Below, in pieces: positions 6,832 through 13,800 of a stretch of DNA of 15,795 bases. The notes beneath the pieces were generated by a model. The model did not search any database. It was not told the origin of the DNA and saw only the letters and a program-made list of their open reading frames with translations. The translations under genes and the position numbers were made by a program. Origin of the DNA: Treponema sp. (GTDB taxonomy: Bacteria > Spirochaetota > Spirochaetia > Treponematales > Treponemataceae); assembly GCA_003447785.1 (NCBI GenBank), contig DLYJ01000055.1, positions 1 through 15,795 on the forward strand. Direction: 5' to 3'. The first letter of the stretch is position 1. Each line of letters starts with the position of its first letter.

Positions 6832-6923
6832 TGCCTATAAACTTAAATCTTGTTGAATTCTATAGGCAGTAGTGTTAATATTACATAATTTGTATAGGCA
6901 GTTTTATTTATAAAGTGCCTATA
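6832..6923. promoter_or_regulatory. Four-site octamer operator (TGCCTATA) between the XRE and lipoprotein genes
   Basis: The exact octamer TGCCTATA occurs at 6832-6839 and 6916-6923, and its complement TATAGGCA at 6861-6868 and 6893-6900. The two outer copies thus face the plus direction and the two inner copies the minus direction, with centre-to-centre spacings of 29, 32 and 23 bp. All four lie in the 118-bp divergent gap beside a repressor gene. One copy lies inside the plus promoter spacer and the first abuts the repressor start codon. The natural reading is the operator of the adjacent XRE protein; binding itself is inferred. Confidence 0.75.
6853..6881 (+). promoter_or_regulatory. Promoter of the lipoprotein gene at 6948
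   Basis: TTGAAT (6853-6858), a 17-bp spacer and TAATAT (6876-6881) preceded by TGT give a complete extended -10 promoter. The operator copy at 6861-6868 lies in the spacer, so a bound repressor would exclude RNA polymerase. Transcription would start near 6888 and carry the other two operator copies in the 5' leader. Confidence 0.5.
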
Positions 6924-6947
6924 CGGTTAATATTTTGAGGTGAAAAC

Positions 6948-7850
6948 ATGAAACAGACTTTTGCCATTTTAACTATTTTAAGCATTTTATTTTCTTCCTG
7001 CACATCAACTTATGTAGATAAAAACGACTATGATTCAGAAACTTATGAGTATATAAGTGAAAATGAGCGAGAATATCTCGGTCAGTTTTCATATACAGGG
7101 TTCACCTATTCATGGCATGATTTTTCTGACTATCAATTGTCAGATACGATTCAACAAGCAGCTGTAAAAAAATACGGAAAGAAAATCCTCTTAAGAAATA
7201 TTACACTTACCGCCGGAAAAAAATCGATGATTATCACATGTATAGCAACAGCAACCGCTGGGCTTGCTATGTTTGGTGCAGGTTCAGAAGAAAAAATAAC
7301 CACTGATAAATACGGCTATGAGAAAGAAGAAATTGAAGTAAATGGATTAGGCGCCACAGGTGCAGTCATTCTATGCGCTTCACCGATTTTTACATTATTT
7401 AAGAAATATACAATTACCGCAGATGTTTACAAAAACGAAACCAATTACAAGCCACAGTATTTACTTTTGACAGAAACAGAAACCATTGAAAATGCCCAGC
7501 GCCTTGCAAAATTGAATCAAGAAGCAAATCTAAGATACAAAAAAGAACAGGAACGAATTGCATCACGAATAGCAAATCACGAAATCTGGGTAGGGATGTC
7601 AAAAGAAGATTTAATCAAATCACGCGGAGAACCAAAAAAATCAATCGTAAAAGATGATGGAACTACTTCAGAAGCAGCCGGAGTATATGCAGGATTAAGT
7701 GCAATCTATGGTTATAGTTCATCATCAGTTTCAGCTGGTGCTGCAAAATCAACAACAAAAATTAATCGTGTTCAGGTCTATTATTATCCTGATGTAGAGA
7801 TATACATAAAAGATAATGTGGTCTCTGAAATTTACGATATAAAAAACTGA
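6948..7850 (+). CDS. Lipoprotein with BamE/SmpA-like C-terminal domain
   Basis: A 300-residue lipoprotein with the lipobox LFSSC (Cys18) and a GAGGTG ribosome site at 6937-6942. The mature N-terminal part (19-85) has no recognised domain. Two hydrophobic, Gly/Ala-rich segments follow: SMIITCIATATAGLAMFGAG (93-112) and GLGATGAVILCASPIFTLF (133-151), which could span or insert into a membrane. A charged, helical linker (about 180-210) leads to a C-terminal part that begins IWVGMSKEDLIKSRGEPKKS (213-232) and ends VQVYYYPDVEIYIKDNVVSEIYDI (275-298). This 'G.s.eel...G.P ... Y....v.I.dg.V..I' pattern is that of SmpA/OmlA (BamE)-type domains. It is probably the first gene of a two-gene unit controlled by the divergent XRE protein. 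Its function is unknown. Confidence 0.72.
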   Translation: MKQTFAILTILSILFSSCTSTYVDKNDYDSETYEYISENEREYLGQFSYTGFTYSWHDFSDYQLSDTIQQAAVKKYGKKILLRNITLTAGKKSMIITCIATATAGLAMFGAGSEEKITTDKYGYEKEEIEVNGLGATGAVILCASPIFTLFKKYTITADVYKNETNYKPQYLLLTETETIENAQRLAKLNQEANLRYKKEQERIASRIANHEIWVGMSKEDLIKSRGEPKKSIVKDDGTTSEAAGVYAGLSAIYGYSSSSVSAGAAKSTTKINRVQVYYYPDVEIYIKDNVVSEIYDIKN

Positions 7851-7864
7851 TAAAGAGGTAGAAA

Positions 7865-8164
7865 ATGAAGAAAACTTTATGTCTTGTTTTAGCTATTTTG
7901 GGTTTTTCTGTTTATGCATTGCCATGGGAAGATGCATCAAACAAACTGATGAAATTCTTCGACGGTGGAAATGCAGTTTACATTGCGGAAAATAAATATA
8001 ACCTGTTGATTATTCCCAAAAACAATATCCGCAGAGTAAAGATTGATGAAGATGACTTTGAAATCATTATTTCAGAAGATGAAAAAGAAGAAGGATATAA
8101 TTTTACAAAAGGGAAACACAACATCTCCCTTGATAATAATCTGAATCTTATTATCACAAAGTAA
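7865..8164 (+). CDS. Small exported protein, unknown function
   Basis: A 99-residue protein starting 14 bp after the BamE-like lipoprotein gene, with an AGAGGT ribosome site in the gap, so the two are very likely cotranscribed. Residues 1-18 (MKKTLCLVLAILGFSVYA) form a signal peptide; the site A-L-P after VYA fits signal peptidase I. It is not a lipoprotein. The mature part of about 80 residues is acidic, with short beta-like segments (YNLLIIP, FEIIIS, LNLIITK), an EDEKEEG cluster, and no cysteine. I recognise no family. Linkage to the XRE-controlled lipoprotein suggests a joint envelope function. Confidence 0.7.
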   Translation: MKKTLCLVLAILGFSVYALPWEDASNKLMKFFDGGNAVYIAENKYNLLIIPKNNIRRVKIDEDDFEIIISEDEKEEGYNFTKGKHNISLDNNLNLIITK

Positions 8165-8179
8165 TCATAAGAATTCACA

Positions 8180-8209
8180 CCCGCCGCAAGCAAAATCTCT
8201 CACGACGGG
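8180..8209. repeat. Conserved-loop stem-loop, variant copy
   Basis: CCCGCCG (8180-8186) pairs with CGACGGG (8203-8209) with one C-A mismatch, enclosing the 16-nt loop CAAGCAAAATCTCTCA. The loop differs by one base from that of the copies at 9023 and 10725, while the stem sequence differs and still pairs. It lies in the 51-bp gap between convergent genes and could terminate transcription from both sides, although the T-runs are interrupted. Confidence 0.6.
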
Positions 8210-8215
8210 GACTTC

Positions 8216-8494
8216 TTACTTCCCGTAAAACTCTCCGCCACCAAAGTCTTTCCAAGTCTTATACATATCTACATAGTTTGCTTTGATGAATTTTTGTATC
8301 GTAGTGATTTGAGAATCCGTTAAATCTCCACGTTTTTGCAAGACTGCTGTTCCATCTGCCTTCACGAAAAACTTTGCTGAATCTGCTTCGGTTAATTTTT
8401 TATCGCTCGCATGAACATGCATTGCCTCGATGATACATTTGGCTGTGAAGTACAAATAATGGTCGGCAATTTTATCTCTGAAATATTTAGGCAT
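8216..8494 (-). CDS. DUF4160-like small protein
   Basis: A 92-residue protein. YLYFTAKCIIEAMHVHAS (14-31), the segment ADSAKFFVKADG (37-48), then DLTDSQITTIQKFIKANYVDMYKTWKDFG (57-85) resemble the DUF4160 pattern (surface strand, 'HVH', 'AKFw', a helix with 'I...I..N...+...W..F'). In many genomes DUF4160 genes lie beside a DUF2442 gene, a pair often discussed as toxin-antitoxin-like or phage-linked, with no settled function. Here it is the last of three overlapping genes. Its ATG shares eight bases (ATGCCTAA) with the stop of the previous gene and has a strong AGAGGAG ribosome site inside that gene. The DUF assignment is from memory of the pattern and is moderate. Confidence 0.65.
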   Translation of the reverse strand: MPKYFRDKIADHYLYFTAKCIIEAMHVHASDKKLTEADSAKFFVKADGTAVLQKRGDLTDSQITTIQKFIKANYVDMYKTWKDFGGGEFYGK

Positions 8495-8726
8495 TCTGCT
8501 CCTCTAAAAACTGAAGATTTTTTCTTGCAAGTTCAATCACAATGCTCTGTTCTATTTCGTCCATATTTGTTTCTATAATTTCAAAATTATGGTTAATTAC
8601 AATTGCACAATCAGGATGTTCGAGATTTAAAATACTGATGAATCCATCTTCTCTTTTTGAGAAAGCATATCCATTTACTATAATTTTTGCGTTATCAGCG
8701 ATTTTTTCCAATTCTTTTTCAGACAT
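8487..8726 (-). CDS. Small acidic protein, middle gene of a three-gene overlapping cassette
   Basis: A 79-residue protein (MSEKELEKIADNAKIIVNGYAF...) with no signal peptide or membrane segment. It appears to have an N-terminal helix, a strand pair (IIVNGYAFSKREDGFISILN) and a C-terminal acidic helix (DEIEQSIVIELARKNLQFLEEQNA). I recognise no family. The start shares eight bases (ATGTCTGA) with the previous gene's stop, and the end shares eight bases with the next gene's start, so translation is probably coupled along the cassette. Position between two other small cytosolic proteins suggests a complex or an antitoxin-like role, but this is inference. Confidence 0.68.
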   Translation of the reverse strand: MSEKELEKIADNAKIIVNGYAFSKREDGFISILNLEHPDCAIVINHNFEIIETNMDEIEQSIVIELARKNLQFLEEQNA

Positions 8727-8991
8727 ACTCGATTTTTACCTCTTGTATTGGTGCCAGAAATTTTTCCTTGTCCATATAAAGACCTTCAAGGACAGGGATC
8801 AAGTCAATGTATTCTTCAATTTCCTCTTTTTTGTGCTTGTATTTTGCCATGACTTCAATATAACCAGCATCCCAAAGATTGATTTTCGTGTACCGTTCCA
8901 AATTATCGCAGGTTCGGAAGGTGAGTTTTTTGTCACCAAATGAGAAAGTTGTATATTTATCAAAACTGCTTAAGATTGCGGTATGATTCAT
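8719..8991 (-). CDS. Small protein, first gene of the three-gene cassette
   Basis: I place the start at the ATG ending at 8991 (90 residues, MNHTAILSSFDKYTTFSFGD). The frame is open to an ATG ending at 9051, but that ATG lies inside the stem-loop at 9023-9067 and the extra 20 residues would be translated from the promoter region. The protein shows a beta-rich N-terminal half (TTFSFGDKKLTFRT) and a helical charged segment (AKYKHKKEEIEEYIDLIPVLEGLYMDKEKFL) ending in a strand (IQEVKIEYV). No family is recognised with confidence; DUF2442 would be a natural partner for DUF4160, but the match is not good. No Shine-Dalgarno is present and the predicted transcription start coincides with the start codon. 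Confidence 0.68.
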   Translation of the reverse strand: MNHTAILSSFDKYTTFSFGDKKLTFRTCDNLERYTKINLWDAGYIEVMAKYKHKKEEIEEYIDLIPVLEGLYMDKEKFLAPIQEVKIEYV

Positions 8992-8997
8992 AAGATT

Positions 8998-9026
8998 AAT
9001 ATAGCACAACAGTGGCGAAAAAGCAA
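8998..9026 (-). promoter_or_regulatory. Promoter of the three-gene cassette, possibly giving a leaderless mRNA
   Basis: Minus-strand TTGCTT (9026-9021), a 17-bp spacer and TATATT (9003-8998) preceded by TGC form an extended -10 promoter. With the usual 6-7 nt from the -10 box, transcription would start at 8991-8992, that is, at the A of the start codon. The -35 overlaps the base of the stem-loop terminator at 9023-9067. Confidence 0.55.
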
Positions 9027-9067
9027 AAAACCTCGCCGCAAGCAAAATCACTCACAGCGAGGTTTTT
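9023..9067 (-). terminator. Conserved-loop stem-loop, terminator of the 480-residue lipoprotein gene
   Basis: AAAAACCTCGC (9026-9036) pairs over 11 bp with GCGAGGTTTTT (9057-9067) around a 20-nt loop CGCAAGCAAAATCACTCACA. On either strand the hairpin ends in a T-run, so it can act in both directions. It lies about 125 bp past the stop of the minus-strand lipoprotein gene and just before the promoter of the small cassette. Bases 9023-9065 are identical to 10725-10767. Confidence 0.7.
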
Positions 9068-9070
9068 ATC

Positions 9071-9159
9071 TGGGGGCTCCCTGCTTTCGCGGGGCGGATG
9101 TTCCGTGGCTCACTAACGCTCGGTACCTTATGCTTCGCACAAGGTACTGGCTTAGCCAC
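9071..9159. repeat. Composite hairpin element, probable dispersed intergenic repeat
   Basis: Three nested or adjacent hairpins follow one another: CCCTGC/GCGGGG (9079-9084 and 9089-9094, loop TTTC), GTGGCT/AGCCAC (9105-9110 and 9154-9159), and inside the latter GTACCTTATG/CACAAGGTAC (9123-9132 and 9138-9147, one mismatch, loop CTTCG). The patch is GC-richer than its surroundings and lies between the lipoprotein gene and its terminator. An open frame across it has no coding character. Repeat status is inferred from structure and position; only one copy is in the window. Confidence 0.45.
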
Positions 9160-9192
9160 TACTCCATATCCTAGCCCGAATCTGCATTACTT

Positions 9193-10635
9193 TTACTCTG
9201 CTTTTAATGTGCTAAAATCAGCAAGATAAGCGGCAATATAATCTTCTATCGTTTTGTCTGTCACCTTGTAGATGATTCGCGACTTCTCTTCATCGTACAC
9301 AGGGTAGCAAGTGACGGTCGTATATTTGTCAAGCACAGGATAACTGCCATCTTCGTTTTTTGCGAAGTGCGCCCGATAGGTCATTGAGGCAGGAATGGTG
9401 ATTTCTTCATTTCCTACTGTAACAGTCGTTGTTTCAGAAGAAACGCTCATACAGTCGCAATTTTCCTCGATTTTTGAAACTTCAACTTCAATTTGACTTT
9501 CCGTTGTCCAAGTTGAGCCTTCGTCTGCTGATGTTTGCTCTATGATTGTTACACTGCCTGAAAAATCGCTAGTGTATGTGCCAGAGTTCTTTGTGCTGTA
9601 AATGGTGGTGCGAGACGTTTTTGTCTCTCCGAGTGTGCATTGTGCATAAATTGGCTGACTTCCAAAATATTTAACCTTTAACATATTTTTATAGTCACTG
9701 GTATTTGTACTTCCGTTTACATTACCATCTCCTTTTGCTGTCAATACAAAATGATCAGAATATGTATCTAATGAGAAAAAAGCAGAACCTGATAATGCAT
9801 CAGTCAAAGTATAGGCAATCTTTCCATCGGTATTAACTTGTTTTCTGCTTGCGGATTTTAATGATTCTTTTACATTTTCCATCCAATTCAAATATTCTGT
9901 ACGAAAGTAGAGACTATCAAGATTTATCTGCTTAGAATGTTCACTTTCGCTATCTGCTGCATCCTCATAATAATTGTAACAAATTTCAACCTGTATTTTT
10001 GAAGAAACATCACTTGGAAATGTAGTAATCATAATAGTGTGCGGGTCGTATTCTCGAAGCTCGTCTTCGGTAAAAGTGTTGAATTTTTCAGTTTGCTCAT
10101 CCGTTGTTGTTAAACCAAAAAAGAATTTAGAAAAGGCATCTGACTGCCATTTTTGTTTAACTTCGGCAATTTTATTTCCCTCTTCATCAAGAATCAGATA
10201 AATATCTTCAAGACTGCCGAGCCCTTTAGCCGATGTTTCTTTTTTTTGCACCTTTGAGAAAATTTCAATATAGTCAGTTATGCCAGTTTCTTCGGTTAAA
10301 AGAGAACCCCTGAATTCTTTTGTCAGATACTTTTTAATGTATTCCTGATTTGCTGCGATATCTTCATCTGTTTTACTCGGTTCTAAAACAGTACGACTTA
10401 TAGCCCGGGGAGCAGTTTCATCATAAAATGAATTTTTCGTCACCAAGTATTCCGAGCCAGCATAAGTCACCGTTGAGCCCACCTTAAGCGAACCCATTGT
10501 GGTTTCTTCACTTATCGGTGAAGTATTTGAAGCAGCCGAGTCATCATCATTTGAGCAGGAAACAAATGTTGCTCCCACAAGCGACACTGCAAGAAAAGCA
10601 AGAGATGTCAAAACCAGTTTATTAATTTGTTTCAT
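9193..10635 (-). CDS. Large lipoprotein of unknown function
   Basis: A 480-residue lipoprotein: MKQINKLVLT, a hydrophobic core, then TFVSC with Cys27 as the lipidated residue, followed by an acidic SNDDDS linker that in spirochaetes is compatible with export to the periplasmic or outer-membrane leaflet. The rest is rich in Thr, Ser, Glu and Asp with many short beta-like stretches (for example KIQVEICYNYYED at 213-225 and EVEVSKIEENCDCMSVSSET at 383-401). The CDC pair at 393-395 and Cys219, Cys333 and Cys443 are the other cysteines. No known domain is recognised. The start has GGAG nine bases upstream. It has its own strong promoter and is separated from purL by a terminator, so it is probably a single-gene unit. 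Confidence 0.72.
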   Translation of the reverse strand: MKQINKLVLTSLAFLAVSLVGATFVSCSNDDDSAASNTSPISEETTMGSLKVGSTVTYAGSEYLVTKNSFYDETAPRAISRTVLEPSKTDEDIAANQEYIKKYLTKEFRGSLLTEETGITDYIEIFSKVQKKETSAKGLGSLEDIYLILDEEGNKIAEVKQKWQSDAFSKFFFGLTTTDEQTEKFNTFTEDELREYDPHTIMITTFPSDVSSKIQVEICYNYYEDAADSESEHSKQINLDSLYFRTEYLNWMENVKESLKSASRKQVNTDGKIAYTLTDALSGSAFFSLDTYSDHFVLTAKGDGNVNGSTNTSDYKNMLKVKYFGSQPIYAQCTLGETKTSRTTIYSTKNSGTYTSDFSGSVTIIEQTSADEGSTWTTESQIEVEVSKIEENCDCMSVSSETTTVTVGNEEITIPASMTYRAHFAKNEDGSYPVLDKYTTVTCYPVYDEEKSRIIYKVTDKTIEDYIAAYLADFSTLKAE

Positions 10636-10679
10636 AGAGATATGCTCCTATAAAAGATAATAAATTTCTTATAAATTTT

Positions 10680-10708
10680 ATTATAACAAAATGTTTTTCC
10701 TAAATCAA
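10680..10708 (-). promoter_or_regulatory. Promoter of the 480-residue lipoprotein gene
   Basis: Minus-strand TTGATT (10708-10703), a 17-bp spacer and a perfect TATAAT (10685-10680) preceded by TGT: one of the best promoters in the window, with -35, optimal spacing and extended -10. The start point falls near 10673, leaving a leader of about 38 nt. It lies immediately after the purL terminator. Confidence 0.65.
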
Positions 10709-10724
10709 TAATAACTAAGTTTTT

Positions 10725-10767
10725 GCAAAAAACCTCGCCGCAAGCAAAATCACTCACAGCGAGGTTT
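10725..10767 (-). terminator. Conserved-loop stem-loop, terminator of purL
   Basis: AAACCTCGC (10730-10738) pairs with GCGAGGTTT (10759-10767) around the same 20-nt loop as the copy at 9023. On the minus strand the hairpin is followed by a run of six T (10732-10727), about 50 nt after the purL stop codon. This is a classical intrinsic terminator shape. The plus-strand reading lacks a T-run beyond three bases, so this copy works mainly for purL. Confidence 0.75.
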
Positions 10768-10816
10768 CAATTGGACATTGCCGGGTGGGTCTTCTTTCAC
10801 CCATTCTGTCTATTAT

Positions 10817-13800
10817 TTATTTGTAGTATCTTACACCAGCCCTGAACAGGTTCTGGCATGAAGATGCATCGTCGTTTCCGGCAATGTTTTTAATCAAATC
10901 TCTGCTTGAACCGTTTGCGTCCGTTCCCACAGTGCGTTCAGAGTGTCCCATTTTTCCCAGGACGAGACCGTCCGGGCTTGTAAGGCCTTCGATTGCAAAT
11001 GCCGAACCGTTCGGGTTGTCAGGTTCTGCCATTGTCGGGTTGCCTGATTCATCACAGTACTGGGTAAATACCTGTCCGTTTTTGAAGAGTTCTTTTGCGA
11101 GAGTTTCGCTGATATAGATTTTACCTTCACCGTGGCTTACAGGAACGTAGTGCGGTTTTTCAATCAATACAGATTCATCCAGAGCCCATGGAGAAGTAGC
11201 GCTTACAACGCGGGTTCTAACTACACGGCTGATATGGCGGTGAATGTCATTGAATGTAAGTGTCGGGTTGTCCGCAGAAGGTTCCATAATCTTTCCGAAT
11301 GGAACAAGTCCTGTCTTAATCAGAGCCTGGAATCCGTTACAGATACCGAGAATGAGTTTTTTGTCAGCCAGGTGTGCGGTAATTGCATCTGCGATTCGCT
11401 TTTCGCGGATTACGTTTGCAATAAATTTTCCCGAACCATCAGGTTCATCACCGGCACTAAAGCCGCCGGCAAATGCAACGAGCTGGGCCTGTTCAATTTC
11501 TGCCTTGAGGGCGTTCAAAGATTCTTCAAGATCTTTTGGAGTGCGGTTTCTGAATACGAGGATTTTTGAATCCGCACCTGCCAGGTTGAATGCGCGGGCC
11601 ATATCGTATTCACAGTTTGTGCCCGGGAATACAGGAATAATTACCCGCGGTTTTGCCTTAGACTTATCAAGAACAATCGGAGCAGCAGGTTTTGCGCTGG
11701 CAAAAGAAGCGTGCTTTTCAACTGCCCATTCAGGAAGTTTTTCGCCGGCCTTTGCTTTTGCTGCAGATGATACCGGCGGGAATACTTTTGCAAGTTTTCC
11801 TTCCCATGCGTCATAAAGTTCATCAAGAGGAATCTCTGTAAGTGGCAACGGGTTAAGACCTGTCATTGCGATGCTGATTATTGGTTCTTTCTGAGTGTTA
11901 CCAATCTTAACAACTGTTGTGTTTACAAATCCGTTGCTTTCGAATTTTGGATCGTCTGTTTCAACAATGATTGAACCATACAGCGGTGTAAACAAATCAG
12001 CGATTGTGTTATTTACATTGCGGTGGAATCCGAGGGCGGTTGCGCTTGAAGGAATTGCAGTAATCTGGGCACCGATTTTGTTACCGAATGCCATTTTTAC
12101 AACTGCTTCTGCGATACCGCCGGCTCCAACCGGGTACATTGCGTTGATTTTTCCGGCCTTGTTTGCTTCGTAAAGTGCGTCAGAGTTTTTCTTGAATGTA
12201 TCCCAGTCAGGAGCAAGTTCTGCTGAATAAGGAACCTGAACGAGGTAGATAAAACTTCCGCCCTTCTTGAAAGGACCCGACTGAACATTTTTTGCTTCGT
12301 CGTGTGCTACGGCAAAAGAAACCAGGGTGTGAGGAACGTTCATATGTTCAAAAGTTCCTGACATTGAATCCTTACCGCCAATTGAAGCACAGCCCATTTC
12401 TCTCTGGGCATCTACTGAACCCAGCAGGGCAGCTGTTGGATATCCCCATGTTTTCTTGTCCACTGTGCGTCCGAAGAATTCCTGGTAGCTCATGCGGCTT
12501 GTTGTAGCCTTACCGCCGATACAGGTAATTTTTGCCAGAGAAGAAAGAATTGCAGTCTGGGCTCCGTGCCATGCAGACCACTGGGCAACGCGCGGGTCAT
12601 AGCCGTAAGCCATGAGTGAAACTGTAGAAGTTTCCCGCGGAGAAATTACAGGGATTTTAGCTGACATTGCACATTCAGGTGTACCCTGGTACTTTCCGCC
12701 GAACGGGAAGAGCACGGTTGATGCTCCGATTGAACCGTCAAATCGTTCCTGAAGACCGCGCTGGCTACAGCAAGCAAGGTCAGACATATCTGCGATAAAT
12801 GCGTTTTTAATCTGTTCTTTTGAAGGAACATTTGAACCGCTTTCGCCAGTTGCGCTGCGTGAAGCACCAAGGGCTTCTGCTACGCTGTCGAGCGGCTTAA
12901 CGAGAGGCGACCTGCGGTTTTCTTCAGGACTTTCAATTTCTGCCTTTGCAGAGTGTTCTGCTCCGGCACTGTCAAGGAATGAGCGGTCAATATCAACGAT
13001 TGTTTTGCCTCGCCACTTCATTGTAAGGCGGTTTTTGTCAGTAACAGTTGCAACAACTACAGCGTTCAAGTTTTCGTCATTGCAATACTTGATGAATTTA
13101 TCAACATCGCCTGCACGAACTACAACTGCCATTCGTTCCTGGCTTTCAGAAATTGCAAGTTCAGTTCCGTTGAGGCCTTCGTATTTTTTAGGTACAGCGT
13201 CCAGATTGATGTCAAGGCCTGGTGCAAGTTCACCTACGGCAACAGATACACCGCCGGCACCAAAGTCGTTTGAACGGCGGATCATGCGGCTTACTTCCGG
13301 ATTGCGGAAAAGCCTCTGTATTTTGCGCTCTTCCACAGCGTTACCCTTCTGAACTTCAGCGGCAGCCGTTGTAACTGATTTTTCTGTATGAACTTTTGAA
13401 GAACCTGTAGCTCCTCCGATACCGTCACGGCCTGTTCCGCCGCCAAGAAGGATAATAATATCGCCCGGTTCAGGAGTTTCGCGCATAACGGTTTTATACG
13501 GGCTTGCGGCGATTACCGCACCAAGTTCCATGCGTTTTGCAACAAAGCCCGGGTGATAGATTTCTGTAACCTGGCCTGTAGTAAGACCAATCTGGTTTCC
13601 GTAAGAAGAGAATCCCTGAGCAGCTTCGCGGCAAAGTTTTAACTGCGGAAGCTTTCCGTGGAGAGTTTCGCTCATTGGAACGGTCGGATCGCCGGCTCCT
13701 GTTACGCGCATTGACTGGTAAACCCAGCTGCGTCCAGAAAGAGGGTCACGGATTGCACCACCGATACAGGTTGCGGCACCACCGAACGGTTCAATTTCTG

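Noticed and set aside
6832..6923. TGCCTATA copies as ends of a transposon or attachment sites
   Set aside because: Four copies in a promoter gap with mixed orientation and a neighbouring repressor fit an operator much better; no integrase or target duplication is visible.
8983..9174. 63-codon plus-strand open frame
   Set aside because: It spans a promoter, a terminator hairpin and the composite hairpin element, and has no ribosome site.
9023..10767. Identical 43-nt repeats as CRISPR repeats
   Set aside because: Only two exact copies exist, 1.7 kb apart with a gene between them, and each is a terminator-shaped hairpin.
11244..11816. 190-codon open frame antisense to purL, and similar long frames at 11132, 13005 and 14420
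   Set aside because: These are shadows of a 4-kb gene with strong codon bias; none has a ribosome site or a protein-like composition.
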